Part shown: one piece after another, positions 25,713-34,177 of the stretch
How positions within the stretch are numbered: position 1 is the first letter of the stretch
Layout: the number at the start of each line of letters is the position of its first letter
Assembly (NCBI GenBank): GCA_016780245.1
Contig: JADHME010000005.1
Location: 1 to 48,519 of the forward strand
Reading direction: 5' to 3'
DNA: 48,519 nt
From: Flavobacteriaceae bacterium
Lineage (GTDB): Bacteria > Bacteroidota > Bacteroidia > Flavobacteriales > Flavobacteriaceae
The notes under the pieces: generated by a model
Database searches by the model: none
Told to the model about the DNA's origin: nothing
What the model saw: only the letters and a program-made list of their open reading frames with translations
Position numbers and translations under genes: made by a program

Positions 25713-25772
25713 ATGAAACAAAGTTTTAATTTTTATTATACATATTACTTCTCTCATCAGAAGGCAGGATAA
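25713..25772 (+). CDS. Phe/Tyr-rich leader peptide of the aromatic operon
   Basis: A 19-codon reading frame encodes MKQSFNFYYTYYFSHQKAG. Seven of the 19 residues are Phe or Tyr, six of them within nine codons (25725-25751), exactly the end products of the downstream operon. It lies between a consensus promoter and a strong terminator just before pheA. The last codons and stop overlap one strand of the predicted antiterminator. Stalling at Phe/Tyr codons would keep that strand free, while a ribosome at the stop codon would cover it. This is the logic of classical amino acid attenuators. Found by reading the gap; not tested against homologues. Confidence 0.85.
   Translation: MKQSFNFYYTYYFSHQKAG
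25748..25763 (+). promoter_or_regulatory. Pause (1:2) hairpin of the attenuator
   Basis: CTTCT (25748-25752) pairs with AGAAG (25759-25763) around a six-base loop inside the leader-peptide gene, just after the Phe/Tyr codons. Its position corresponds to the 1:2 pause hairpin of classical attenuators. Five pairs only, so moderate strength. Confidence 0.5.
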
Positions 25773-25808
25773 TTATATATAATTCAATTAAAATATAATA
25801 GTCCTGTC
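25763..25808 (+). promoter_or_regulatory. Antiterminator (2:3) pairing of the attenuator
   Basis: GGCAGGAT (25763-25770) can pair over eight positions, two of them G-T, with GTCCTGTC (25801-25808), the 5' half of the terminator stem plus two loop bases. The intervening 30 bases are nearly all A and T. The pairing excludes the terminator, and the upstream strand is the last leader codons and the first base of the stop. Confidence 0.65.
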
Positions 25809-25827
25809 AAATCAGGACTTTTTTTTT
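25800..25827 (+). terminator. Rho-independent attenuator terminator before pheA
   Basis: AGTCCTG (25800-25806) pairs with CAGGACT (25813-25819) around TCAAAT, followed by nine T residues (25819-25827). The ATG of pheA is only two bases after the T run. A terminator in front of, not behind, an operon means that transcription is stopped early under some condition. Confidence 0.9.
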
Positions 25828-25829
25828 AT

Positions 25830-26639
25830 ATGAAAGTGTCAATACAGGGAATTAAAGGTTCTTTTCACCATATGGTGGCAAATGAGTATTTTAAATCTTT
25901 TGAATTACTAGAATGTTCAACCTTTGAAAATTTAGTTAAATCGATTGATAAAGAAGAATCTGACTTTGGTGTCATGGCAATTGAAAATTCAATTGCTGGA
26001 TCAATACTTCCAAATTATGCACTAATTGATGAGTATAATCTTTGTATAACAGGAGAACATTATTTAAATATAAATCATAATTTAATGTGTCTGGCTGGGC
26101 AAAAAATTGATGAAATATATGAAGTGCAATCACATCCAATGGCTTTACTTCAATGTTCCAAATTTTTTAACAATTATCCTCATATTAAACTTATTGAGAG
26201 CGAGGATACAGCTTTATTTGCAAAAAAAATCAAAGATGAAGAAATGCTAGGTGTTGGTGCCATTGCAAGTAAAGATGCTTCAGAAATATATAATTTAGAA
26301 ATTCTTAACGAATCAATACAAACTATTAAAAATAACAAGACAAGATTTGTGATTCTTGAAAAAAAGAAAACCAATGATGAATTCAATAAAGCTGCACTAA
26401 AGTTTATTCTTGATCATAAAAGAGGAAGTTTAGCTTCAGTTTTAAATTTGATGAGTGATTGTAGTCTAAATCTTACTAAGATTCAATCTTTACCAGTAAT
26501 ACAAACACCAGGTAAATACGCTTTTTTTGTTGATATTACTTTTAACTCAGTAGATAACTACAATAAAGCAAAAAAAATTATTGAGATTATGGCTCAAGAA
26601 TTTAAAGTTTTAGGTGAATATAAAATTAAAGAATTATGA
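25830..26639 (+). CDS. pheA: Prephenate dehydratase
   Basis: The enzyme turns prephenate into phenylpyruvate, committing it to phenylalanine. The 269-residue product has the dehydratase domain (about 1-180: QGIKGSFHH, GVMAIENSIAGS, EVQSHPMALLQCSKF, and the NKTRFVIL motif whose Thr-Arg-Phe is catalytic), then an ACT domain (about 187-265: RGSLASVLNLMSD, NLTKIQSLPV, YAFFVDI) that normally binds Phe for feedback inhibition. It is the first structural gene after the attenuator and overlaps tyrA by four bases. No chorismate mutase domain is attached; that activity lies in the aroF-like fusion downstream. Confidence 0.95.
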   Translation: MKVSIQGIKGSFHHMVANEYFKSFELLECSTFENLVKSIDKEESDFGVMAIENSIAGSILPNYALIDEYNLCITGEHYLNINHNLMCLAGQKIDEIYEVQSHPMALLQCSKFFNNYPHIKLIESEDTALFAKKIKDEEMLGVGAIASKDASEIYNLEILNESIQTIKNNKTRFVILEKKKTNDEFNKAALKFILDHKRGSLASVLNLMSDCSLNLTKIQSLPVIQTPGKYAFFVDITFNSVDNYNKAKKIIEIMAQEFKVLGEYKIKEL

Positions 26640-27484
26640 ATGTAGGAGTAATTGGCTTGGGATTAATAGGAGGGTCTATAGCTTTAAAGATTAAGGAAAT
26701 TGATACAAATACAGTCATTTATGGACTTGATAACGATATGGATTCAATGAGTTATTCTTTAGGCAAAGGTATTATAGATAAAAAATTAGATATCAACTCA
26801 ATTGATAACTTAAAATATATTTTTATTGCAATACCTGTAGATGCTATCAAAAATGAAATAGAGTCAATATTGAATAAAATCTCAAATAACACTTTGGTTG
26901 TTGACTTGGGTTCAACAAAGTATGAAATATGTAAAAAAGTAGTAGATCATACTAATAGAAAAAATTTCCTTGCAGCTCATCCAATAGCTGGTACTGAGTT
27001 TTCAGGTCCTTCAGCTGCAACAAAGAATCTTTTTGATAATAAGGTTTTAATTCTCTGTGAGACAGAAAAAACTGATCAAGATTTATTATCAGATGCTTTA
27101 AAAATTTTTGATTTAATGAATATGAATATTATTAATATGGACTCTATTGAACATGATAAGCATATAGCGTATGTGTCTCATCTTTCTCATATTTCGTCTT
27201 TTATGTTAGGAAAAACTGTAATGAACAAAGAAGAAGATCAAGATACAATTTATGATATGGCTGGAAGTGGATTTGAGTCTACTGTAAGGTTAGCAAAAAG
27301 TTCTCCTCAAACATGGGCATCAATTTTTGTAGAAAATAAAAACAATATTGTTGAATCACTTAACGAGTATATCTCCAATATTAATAATTTTAAAATTTTA
27401 ATTGAAAACGGTGATAAAGAAAAATTAAGTGCCGAAATGAAAAAAATAAATGGTATTAAAGAAATACTTAACGGAATTAAATAA
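26636..27484 (+). CDS. tyrA: Prephenate dehydrogenase
   Basis: TyrA oxidatively decarboxylates prephenate to 4-hydroxyphenylpyruvate for tyrosine. The 282-residue product has the NAD(P)-binding GLGLIGGS (7-14), DLGSTK (90-95) and HPIAGTEFSGPSAA with catalytic His115. No fused mutase or ACT domain is seen, so control is likely at the level of expression, as the attenuator suggests, or on the DAHP synthase. Coupled to pheA by an ATGA overlap. Confidence 0.94.
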   Translation: MNVGVIGLGLIGGSIALKIKEIDTNTVIYGLDNDMDSMSYSLGKGIIDKKLDINSIDNLKYIFIAIPVDAIKNEIESILNKISNNTLVVDLGSTKYEICKKVVDHTNRKNFLAAHPIAGTEFSGPSAATKNLFDNKVLILCETEKTDQDLLSDALKIFDLMNMNIINMDSIEHDKHIAYVSHLSHISSFMLGKTVMNKEEDQDTIYDMAGSGFESTVRLAKSSPQTWASIFVENKNNIVESLNEYISNINNFKILIENGDKEKLSAEMKKINGIKEILNGIK

Positions 27485-27490
27485 ATAATT

Positions 27491-28573
27491 ATGGAAAATA
27501 AAAAAGAGTTTAGAAGTTGGTTAGACAAAATGAATCTAGGGCACCCGTTGGTTATAGCTGGACCTTGTAGTGCTGAAACTGAAGAGCAAGTTTTAAAAAT
27601 TGCACATGAACTTAAAGATTCAGATGTATCAGCATATAGAGCAGGTATATGGAAACCTAGAACTAGACCTGGTATGTTTGAAGGTGTTGGTGCAATTGGT
27701 CTAAACTGGTTAGAAAAAGTTAAAAAGGAAACAGGTCTTATGATTGCAACAGAAGTTGCAAATTCAGTTCATGTAGATCTTGCACTTAAACATGATGTTG
27801 ATATATTATGGATTGGGGCTAGGTCTACAGTATCTCCATTTATTGTTCAGGAAATTGCAGATGCACTAAAAGGAACTGACAAAATTGTTTTGGTTAAGAA
27901 TCCAGTTAATCCTGATTTAGCTCTTTGGTTAGGAGGTATTGAGAGAATTTACTCTTCTGATATAAACAAAATTGGAGTTATACATAGAGGATTCTCATCC
28001 TATGATAAATCTAAATTCAGAAATAATCCAGAATGGCAAATTGCAGTTGAGCTTCAAAATAATTTTCCTGACCTACCTCTAATATGTGATCCATCTCATA
28101 TTGCTGGAAGAAGAGACTTAATTTTTGATTTAAGTCAATCTGCACTAGATTTAAATTTTGATGGTTTAATGATTGAGACACATTGTGATCCAGATAATGC
28201 TTGGAGTGATGCTGCTCAACAATTAACCCCAAAAAGATTAATTGAAATAATGAAAGATTTAAAAATTAGAGAAAAGACTTCAGAAGTTGAAGCTTATATA
28301 AAAAAACTTAATAATCTTAGATCTCAAATTGATGTTGCAGATCAGAACTTGTTGTCAACATTAGGAAAAAGGATGGAAGTTGCAAAAGAGATTGGTCAGC
28401 TAAAGTCTGATAATAATGTAGCAATTTTACAAAATAAAAGATGGAACGAAATTCTCGGAAAGATGATTTTAGATGGAGAGGAGCATGGTTTAAGTGAAGA
28501 ATTCATTTTAAGAGTTTTTAAAGCAATTCATCAAGAATCAATCAATAATCAAAAAAAAATATTAAATAAATAA
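27491..28573 (+). CDS. Bifunctional 3-deoxy-7-phosphoheptulonate synthase / chorismate mutase
   Basis: The 360-residue product fuses two non-adjacent steps. Residues about 1-265 are a DAHP synthase of the KDO8P-like (AroA beta) class: GPCSAE (24-29), WKPRTRP, GARSTVSPF, VKNPVNPD, HRGF, CDPSHIAGRRD and ETHCDPDNAWSDAAQQL. Residues about 270-350 are an AroQ-type chorismate mutase: LRSQIDVADQNLLSTL, KRMEVAKEIGQLK. The C-terminal mutase supplies prephenate to PheA and TyrA, and in relatives also gives feedback control. It follows tyrA by six bases. Confidence 0.95.
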   Translation: MENKKEFRSWLDKMNLGHPLVIAGPCSAETEEQVLKIAHELKDSDVSAYRAGIWKPRTRPGMFEGVGAIGLNWLEKVKKETGLMIATEVANSVHVDLALKHDVDILWIGARSTVSPFIVQEIADALKGTDKIVLVKNPVNPDLALWLGGIERIYSSDINKIGVIHRGFSSYDKSKFRNNPEWQIAVELQNNFPDLPLICDPSHIAGRRDLIFDLSQSALDLNFDGLMIETHCDPDNAWSDAAQQLTPKRLIEIMKDLKIREKTSEVEAYIKKLNNLRSQIDVADQNLLSTLGKRMEVAKEIGQLKSDNNVAILQNKRWNEILGKMILDGEEHGLSEEFILRVFKAIHQESINNQKKILNK

Positions 28574-28581
28574 TCTATAAA

Positions 28582-29763
28582 ATGTTATCAGAAAAAATAA
28601 AGTCTTTGCCGATATCTCAGACGGTTGCAATGACAGCTAAAGCACATGATTTAAAAAACCAAGGAATAGATGTAATAACTCTAAGTGCAGGTGAGCCTGA
28701 CTTTAATATTCCAGATTACATAAAAGAAGCAGCAGTTGAGGCTATTAACGATAATTATCATAAATATTCTCCAGTTGATGGTTATCTTGATTTGAAAAAA
28801 TCAATTTGTAAAAAATTCAAAAGAGATAATAATTTAGATTATGATGTAGACCAAATAGTTGTTTCAACAGGAGCGAAACAATCAATTGCCAATGTTTGTA
28901 TGTCACTTATAAATAAAGGGGATGAAGTCTTAATCCCTACTCCATATTGGGTAAGTTACAGTGCCATGGTGGCATTAGCCGAAGGAGTACCTGTATTTAT
29001 AAATCCAGAGGAGGACTCAAATTATAAAATTACTGCTCAACAACTTGAATCTGCAATAACAGATAAAACAAAAATGTTAATGCTTAACTCACCTAATAAC
29101 CCAAGTGGATCAGTTTTTACTGAACAAGAATATCTTGAATTTTCAAAAGTTCTTTTGAAGTATCCAAATATAATTATTATATCAGATGAAATTTATGAAC
29201 ACATAAATTATGGAGTAAAATCTGTAAGTTTTGCAAGCATACCTGGAATGTTTGATAGAACAGTTACTGTAAATGGAATTTCAAAAGCTTATGCAATGAC
29301 TGGATGGAGAATAGGTTATTTAGGAGCCCCTAAAGTAATAGCCAAAGCTTGTAATAAAATGCAAGGCCAAATAACAAGTGGAGCAAATTGCATTGCTCAA
29401 AGAGCTACAATTAAAGCACTAGAAGAGTCTCCTGAAAAGATCCAATACATGGTCGACGAATTTAAGATTAGAAGAGATTTTATAATAGATCTTGTAACAA
29501 AAATCAATGGCTTTAATATAAAACAACCTCCTATGGGAGCATTTTATATTTTCCCAGATATCTCAGAATTATTTGGTAAAACGTTTAAAGGTGTAACTAT
29601 CAATGATGCAAATGATTTATCAATGCTTATTCTCGAAAAAGCTCATGTTGCAACTGTTCCTGGGGATGCTTTTGGTTATCATAACTGTATTAGAATTTCT
29701 TACTCAGCTTCAAGAGAACAAATTGAAGAAGCAATAAAAAGAATAAAAGACTTATTATCTTGA
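28582..29763 (+). CDS. Class I PLP-dependent aminotransferase (aspartate/aromatic/prephenate type)
   Basis: The product has 393 residues. AGEPDF (36-41), STGAKQ (95-100), NSPNNPSG (169-176), SDEIYEH (201-207) and SKAYAMTGWRIGY with Schiff-base Lys235 place it in the AspB-type (I gamma) subgroup. In this operon it most likely makes Phe and Tyr from their keto acids, or aminates prephenate, using Glu or Asp. Aspartate aminotransferase activity is also usual for the group. It ends in an overlap with rsmG. Confidence 0.9.
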   Translation: MLSEKIKSLPISQTVAMTAKAHDLKNQGIDVITLSAGEPDFNIPDYIKEAAVEAINDNYHKYSPVDGYLDLKKSICKKFKRDNNLDYDVDQIVVSTGAKQSIANVCMSLINKGDEVLIPTPYWVSYSAMVALAEGVPVFINPEEDSNYKITAQQLESAITDKTKMLMLNSPNNPSGSVFTEQEYLEFSKVLLKYPNIIIISDEIYEHINYGVKSVSFASIPGMFDRTVTVNGISKAYAMTGWRIGYLGAPKVIAKACNKMQGQITSGANCIAQRATIKALEESPEKIQYMVDEFKIRRDFIIDLVTKINGFNIKQPPMGAFYIFPDISELFGKTFKGVTINDANDLSMLILEKAHVATVPGDAFGYHNCIRISYSASREQIEEAIKRIKDLLS

Positions 29764-30383
29764 CTGAAATAGATAAATATTTTCCAAAATTAACTCAAGA
29801 ACAAAAAGAAAAGTACTCTAAACTAGTTCAATTATACAAATACTGGAATTCAAAAGTAAATTTAATTTCTAGGAAGGACATAGATAATCTAGAAATTAAT
29901 CACATTCTTCATTCATTGTCTATTGTAAAAATTGTAAGCTTTAAAGATTCAACATCAGTACTTGATGTTGGAACAGGTGGAGGTCTTCCGGGTATACCTT
30001 TAGCAATTTTTTTCCCAAAAGTTAATTTCACATTAATAGACAGTATTGGGAAAAAAATAAAAGTTGTAAAATCAATATGTAGCGAGTTATCAATAAACAA
30101 CGTAAATGCTATAAATGATAGAGTAGAAAATCATCTAGATCATTATGATTTTATATTATCAAGGGCTGTTACTAGAATGGATAAATTTTATAAACTAGTT
30201 TATAAAAATTTTAGATATGATTCATCAAATAAAATGAAAAATGGAATAATTTCATTGAAAGGTGGTGATTTAGATGAAGAGTTAAAAGATTTCAATAAGA
30301 AAAATATTTATGATATAAATGAATATTTTAATTATGAATTCTTTCAAACAAAAAAGATCATATATATCCCTTTTCAAAAATAA
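29760..30383 (+). CDS. rsmG: 16S rRNA (guanine527-N7)-methyltransferase
   Basis: RsmG (GidB) methylates G527 of 16S rRNA using SAM. The 207-residue product starts at a TTG that overlaps the upstream TGA stop; no ATG lies in frame near it. It has NLISRKD (34-40), the SAM motif VLDVGTGGGLPGIPL (67-81), DSIGKK and SRAVTRMDK. Its place at the end of the aromatic operon appears to be by read-through, not by pathway. Confidence 0.93.
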   Translation: MTEIDKYFPKLTQEQKEKYSKLVQLYKYWNSKVNLISRKDIDNLEINHILHSLSIVKIVSFKDSTSVLDVGTGGGLPGIPLAIFFPKVNFTLIDSIGKKIKVVKSICSELSINNVNAINDRVENHLDHYDFILSRAVTRMDKFYKLVYKNFRYDSSNKMKNGIISLKGGDLDEELKDFNKKNIYDINEYFNYEFFQTKKIIYIPFQK

Positions 30384-30386
30384 ATT

Positions 30387-31088
30387 ATGTTTCAAAAAAT
30401 AATTTTTACATTTTTAAGCCTTCTGGCCCTTTTTAGTTGTAAAAGAGTCGACGATAAATCAAAAACTAAAATTGAACCTTCAGAAGAATTAAAAGTTGAA
30501 ATAATAAATGAAGAAATAATTGAAGATCCTAAAAATGATTTAAAACTTACTGATGAAAATATTATTGAATTTTTATATGAGTATGAAAAAAATAATAAAG
30601 AGAATAAAGTCAGAATTTATACTGACTTTGGACAAATTGAAATATTATTATATAATCCTCCCTACCATAGATCAAACTTCATTTTCTTGGCCAAGAAAAA
30701 GTATTTTGAAGGAACTCAATTTTATAGAGTTATAAATAATTTTGTTATTCAAGCTGGAAATAGTGATAATATTTCTGTTTCCAAGAAGAGAAAAAATATT
30801 GGAAAATATCTACTTCCAAATGATTTCAATAAAGGACACTTCCACAAAAGAGGAGCTATAAGTATGCCAAGTAGCTCACTTGACAATCCATATAAAATGG
30901 CGTCACCTTTTGAATTTTTTATTGTCCAAAAAAAAGAGGGAGCAAATCATTTAGACGGGAACTATACTGTTTTTGGAGAAGTTATAAAAGGAATGGATAC
31001 GGTTGATAGAATAGCATCTATTCCAACAGATGAAATTGATTGGCCAATAAACAATGTTTACATTAATAAAGTTGAAATAATTGATTAA
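30387..31088 (+). CDS. Cyclophilin-type peptidyl-prolyl isomerase lipoprotein
   Basis: The 233-residue product has a lipoprotein signal ending LALFSC (Cys18), an acidic linker (about 20-70), and a cyclophilin domain from about 72. FYRVINNFVIQAGNSD (with the catalytic Arg), GAISMPSSS and the FEFFIVQ and GNYTVFGEVIKGMDTVD segments are recognisable. The fold is somewhat degenerate compared with PpiA (FFIVQ instead of QFFI). It probably helps fold proteins at the periplasmic face of a membrane. It starts three bases after rsmG. Confidence 0.88.
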   Translation: MFQKIIFTFLSLLALFSCKRVDDKSKTKIEPSEELKVEIINEEIIEDPKNDLKLTDENIIEFLYEYEKNNKENKVRIYTDFGQIEILLYNPPYHRSNFIFLAKKKYFEGTQFYRVINNFVIQAGNSDNISVSKKRKNIGKYLLPNDFNKGHFHKRGAISMPSSSLDNPYKMASPFEFFIVQKKEGANHLDGNYTVFGEVIKGMDTVDRIASIPTDEIDWPINNVYINKVEIID

Positions 31089-31091
31089 AAA

Positions 31092-32717
31092 TTATCCCAT
31101 AAATGGGTATTTGAAATCTTTTGGTGGAACAAAAACTTCCTTAATTAGTCTGGGTGAAACCCATCTCAGTAAGTTTAAATAGGAGCCAGCCTTATCATTT
31201 GTTCCAGATCCCCTAGCTCCTCCAAATGGTTGTTGACCAACCACAGCTCCAGTACATTTATCATTAATGTAAAAGTTACCTGCACAATTTTTAAGTTTGT
31301 CAACAGCTTCACTAAGTATATATCTATCATCACAAAAAATTGCTCCAGTTAAAGCATATTCTGATGTCTCGTCAACTAAATTTAATGTGCTGTTCCAATC
31401 TTTATCATCATACTCATAGATTGTTACTAAAGGTCCAAAGAGTTCAGTTTCCATTGAGTAATATTTTGCATTAGAAGTTTTGATAACAGTTGGTTCTATA
31501 AAGTATCCTTTCGACTTATCATATCCACCACCAATTAAAATTTCAGCATCCGTATCTGATTTTACTTTTTCTATAACTCCTGCAAGCTTGTCAAATGAAT
31601 TTTCATGAATCACAGCAGTCATGAAATTTTTAAAATCTTCTGGACTTCCCATTTTGATTTTTGAAATTTCAGATTTTAATTTTTCATAAAAAACTTTAGA
31701 TATAGATTTTGGTAAATAAATTCTTGAAGCTGCAGAACATTTTTGTCCTTGAAACTCAAATGCACCTCTTATTACTGCAGTCACAAATTCATCAACATTA
31801 GCTGAATTATGAGCAATTATAAAATCTTTACCTCCTGTTTCTCCAACAATTCTTGGATATGAATTATAGTTTTCAATATTTGCTCCTATTTTTTTCCATA
31901 AACCTTTAAAAACAGATGTTGAACCAGTGAAATGGATTCCAGCAAAGTGCTTAGATTCGAGAATGGTATTTGTTATCATTTCAGGATCGCCATAAACAGC
32001 ATTTATAACACCATCGGGTAAACCAGCTTCTTTAAAAACATCAATTACAACTTTAGCAGAATATATTTGATGATCACTAGGTTTCCAAACAACTGTATTA
32101 CCCATCATTGCTGCACTACCTGGAAGATTGCCTGATATCGCAGTAAAGTTAAATGGAGTAACAGCATAAACAAACCCTTCAAGAGGTCTGTAACCAAGCT
32201 GATTCCATACACCTGGATCAGATTTTGGCTGCTGACTGTAAATATGCTGCATACTATATACATTAAACTTTAAAAAATCTATAAGTTCACATGCTGCATC
32301 AATTTCTGCTTGAAAGATTGTTTTGGATTGAGCTAACATTGTAGCTGCATTAATTTTATCTCTATATGGTCCAGCAACTAATTCGGCAGCCTTTAAAAAA
32401 ATAGACGCTCTTTCTTCCCACCTCATATTAGACCAATTTTCTTTAGCATCTAGGGCAGATTTTATTGCCAATTCTACATGTTTTTTTTCTGCTAGATAGT
32501 ATTTTCCTAGAATATGTTTATGATCGTGTGGAGGAGACATAGAAGCAGTCTTTGAACTCTCAATAAATTTTCCACCAATCCACAATTTGACATCAGTTTT
32601 CGAGTTTCTGAGTTTTTTATATTCTTTTAAAACAGACTCTTTCTCAGGACTATTATTTTTGTATTCTTTTATTGGTTCGTTGATTGGAATTGGAACATTT
32701 ACTATTGAGTTATTCAT
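31092..32717 (-). CDS. pruA: L-glutamate gamma-semialdehyde (1-pyrroline-5-carboxylate) dehydrogenase
   Basis: This NAD-dependent enzyme completes proline breakdown to glutamate. The 541-residue product has an aldehyde dehydrogenase fold with TPFNFTAISGNLP (187-199), Glu293 in VGETGGKD (general base), catalytic Cys327 in FQGQKCSAASR and PFGGARGSGTNDKAG. The length and the QQPFGGARGSG segment are typical of the single-domain form, without a PutA proline dehydrogenase part. It diverges from nqrA across 110 bases and converges with the isomerase gene. Confidence 0.94.
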   Translation of the reverse strand: MNNSIVNVPIPINEPIKEYKNNSPEKESVLKEYKKLRNSKTDVKLWIGGKFIESSKTASMSPPHDHKHILGKYYLAEKKHVELAIKSALDAKENWSNMRWEERASIFLKAAELVAGPYRDKINAATMLAQSKTIFQAEIDAACELIDFLKFNVYSMQHIYSQQPKSDPGVWNQLGYRPLEGFVYAVTPFNFTAISGNLPGSAAMMGNTVVWKPSDHQIYSAKVVIDVFKEAGLPDGVINAVYGDPEMITNTILESKHFAGIHFTGSTSVFKGLWKKIGANIENYNSYPRIVGETGGKDFIIAHNSANVDEFVTAVIRGAFEFQGQKCSAASRIYLPKSISKVFYEKLKSEISKIKMGSPEDFKNFMTAVIHENSFDKLAGVIEKVKSDTDAEILIGGGYDKSKGYFIEPTVIKTSNAKYYSMETELFGPLVTIYEYDDKDWNSTLNLVDETSEYALTGAIFCDDRYILSEAVDKLKNCAGNFYINDKCTGAVVGQQPFGGARGSGTNDKAGSYLNLLRWVSPRLIKEVFVPPKDFKYPFMG

Positions 32718-32798
32718 AACATAATTTTTGGTTATTAAAATTAGTTTAATTTGATAATATTTTAATAAAAATACTTTTTTTTCTTGGCGTGTTTATAG

Positions 32799-32806
32799 TA
32801 AATTTG
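32799..32806 (+). promoter_or_regulatory. -7 promoter element of the nqr operon
   Basis: TAAATTTG is an exact TAnnTTTG match ending 21 bases before the nqrA ATG. The region upstream is a T run without a TTTG at the right distance. The rest of the 110-base gap, shared with pruA, is AT-rich and shows no other clear element. Confidence 0.5.
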
Positions 32807-32827
32807 CTCACGTAAATTATAAAATTT

Positions 32828-34177
32828 ATGTCAAAAGACATAAGCATCCAAAATGGTGCTAATTTAAATTTAAAAGGACTTGCTTCAAAAGAATTTGAAG
32901 TTGCAAATAAAAGCTTAACCTACGCTCTTAATCCTGACGACTTCTTTTCTTTAGTTCCACGTATGCTTGTTAAAGAGGGTGATTTTGTCAAGAAAGGTGA
33001 CCCTGTCTTTTTCGATAAAAATGATGAAAATATTAAAATTGTTTCTCCAGTAAGTGGAAAAATTAAACAAATTGTAAGAGGAGAAAAAAGAAAAATTTTA
33101 AATGTAATAATTGAAAGGAGTGGAGATGATGTCAGAAACTTTGATATTCCTGACTTAAAAAGTATTCCTCATGAGAGTATTATTAAACTATTAATAAACT
33201 CAGGTACATTAGCATATATTAGACAAAGGCCATATAATATTATTGCCAGACCTAACAGGCTGCCTAAATCCATCTTTGTCTCTTCATACAGCACAGCTCC
33301 ATATGCAGCAGATTATGAATTTTTAATGAGCGATAGGCTAAATGATTTACAAGTTGGTATTAATGTTTTAGGAAAAATTATTAACAAGCCAATTAACTTC
33401 TGTGTATCATCAACTAAAGAAAGTATTTTCAATCAACTTAAAAATGTTGACCTTTATATTATTAAAGGAAATCATCCAGCTGGAAATGAAAGCTTTCAAA
33501 TTAATAGAATTGATCCTATAAATTCAGGTGAAGTAGTCTGGGTTGTAAAACCTGAGGATCTAGCTAATATTGGATCTTTTTTCAAAACTGGTCAACATTG
33601 TTCTGATAGAACTATAGCAATTTCTGGGGATTCTATTAATTCATCAAAATATTTTAAGACAACTATTGGATCTGAGATTTCTTCATTATTCAATAAAACA
33701 GATAATTTACCCACCTTAAACTGTAGAATAATAAATGGAGATCCACTTAGTGGATCTAAGGTTGATTATTCAGGATTTATTGGATATTATAATAATGCAA
33801 TATCTGTAATTGAAGAAGGAAATAATTACAGAATGTTAGGATGGCTTCCATTTATGTATAACTCAGTTCCTAGCCTTTCTAAAACTTCATTATCATGGTT
33901 ACTAGGAGGTGAGAAAAAAGTTAATACAAACCTAAACGGTGAAGAAAGAGCAATAGTTGTAACTGGAGAAATGGAAAAATATTTTCCCATGAATATTTTT
34001 CCAATGCAATTAATTAAAGCGTGTATGACGGGTGATATTGAAAAAATGGAATCTCTGGGTATCTACGAAGTTGTACCTGAAGATTTCGGTCTAGTTGATT
34101 TTTCATGTACTTCAAAAATTGAGGCACAGGAAATTATAAAAAACGGAATTGAAATAATGTTAAAAGAAGTAGGCTAA
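32828..34177 (+). CDS. nqrA: Na+-translocating NADH:quinone reductase subunit A
   Basis: NqrA is the cytoplasmic, non-membrane subunit of the sodium-pumping NADH dehydrogenase. The 449-residue product has GANLNLKGLAS near the N-terminus, a barrel-sandwich PRMLVKEGDFVKKGDPVF segment (about 45-63) and the family C-terminus. No cofactor motif is expected. It starts the nqrABCDEF-apbE operon and its last base is the first of nqrB. Confidence 0.95.
   Translation: MSKDISIQNGANLNLKGLASKEFEVANKSLTYALNPDDFFSLVPRMLVKEGDFVKKGDPVFFDKNDENIKIVSPVSGKIKQIVRGEKRKILNVIIERSGDDVRNFDIPDLKSIPHESIIKLLINSGTLAYIRQRPYNIIARPNRLPKSIFVSSYSTAPYAADYEFLMSDRLNDLQVGINVLGKIINKPINFCVSSTKESIFNQLKNVDLYIIKGNHPAGNESFQINRIDPINSGEVVWVVKPEDLANIGSFFKTGQHCSDRTIAISGDSINSSKYFKTTIGSEISSLFNKTDNLPTLNCRIINGDPLSGSKVDYSGFIGYYNNAISVIEEGNNYRMLGWLPFMYNSVPSLSKTSLSWLLGGEKKVNTNLNGEERAIVVTGEMEKYFPMNIFPMQLIKACMTGDIEKMESLGIYEVVPEDFGLVDFSCTSKIEAQEIIKNGIEIMLKEVG

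Noticed and set aside
25713-25772. The leader frame as an ordinary small protein
   Set aside because: Too short and skewed to Phe/Tyr, and located between a promoter and terminator; the attenuator explanation accounts for it better.
31096-31107. Palindrome CCCATAAATGGG between the isomerase and pruA stop codons, considered as a two-way terminator
   Set aside because: Only four usable pairs with a four-base loop and no T run on either strand; it is mostly the last codons of pruA.
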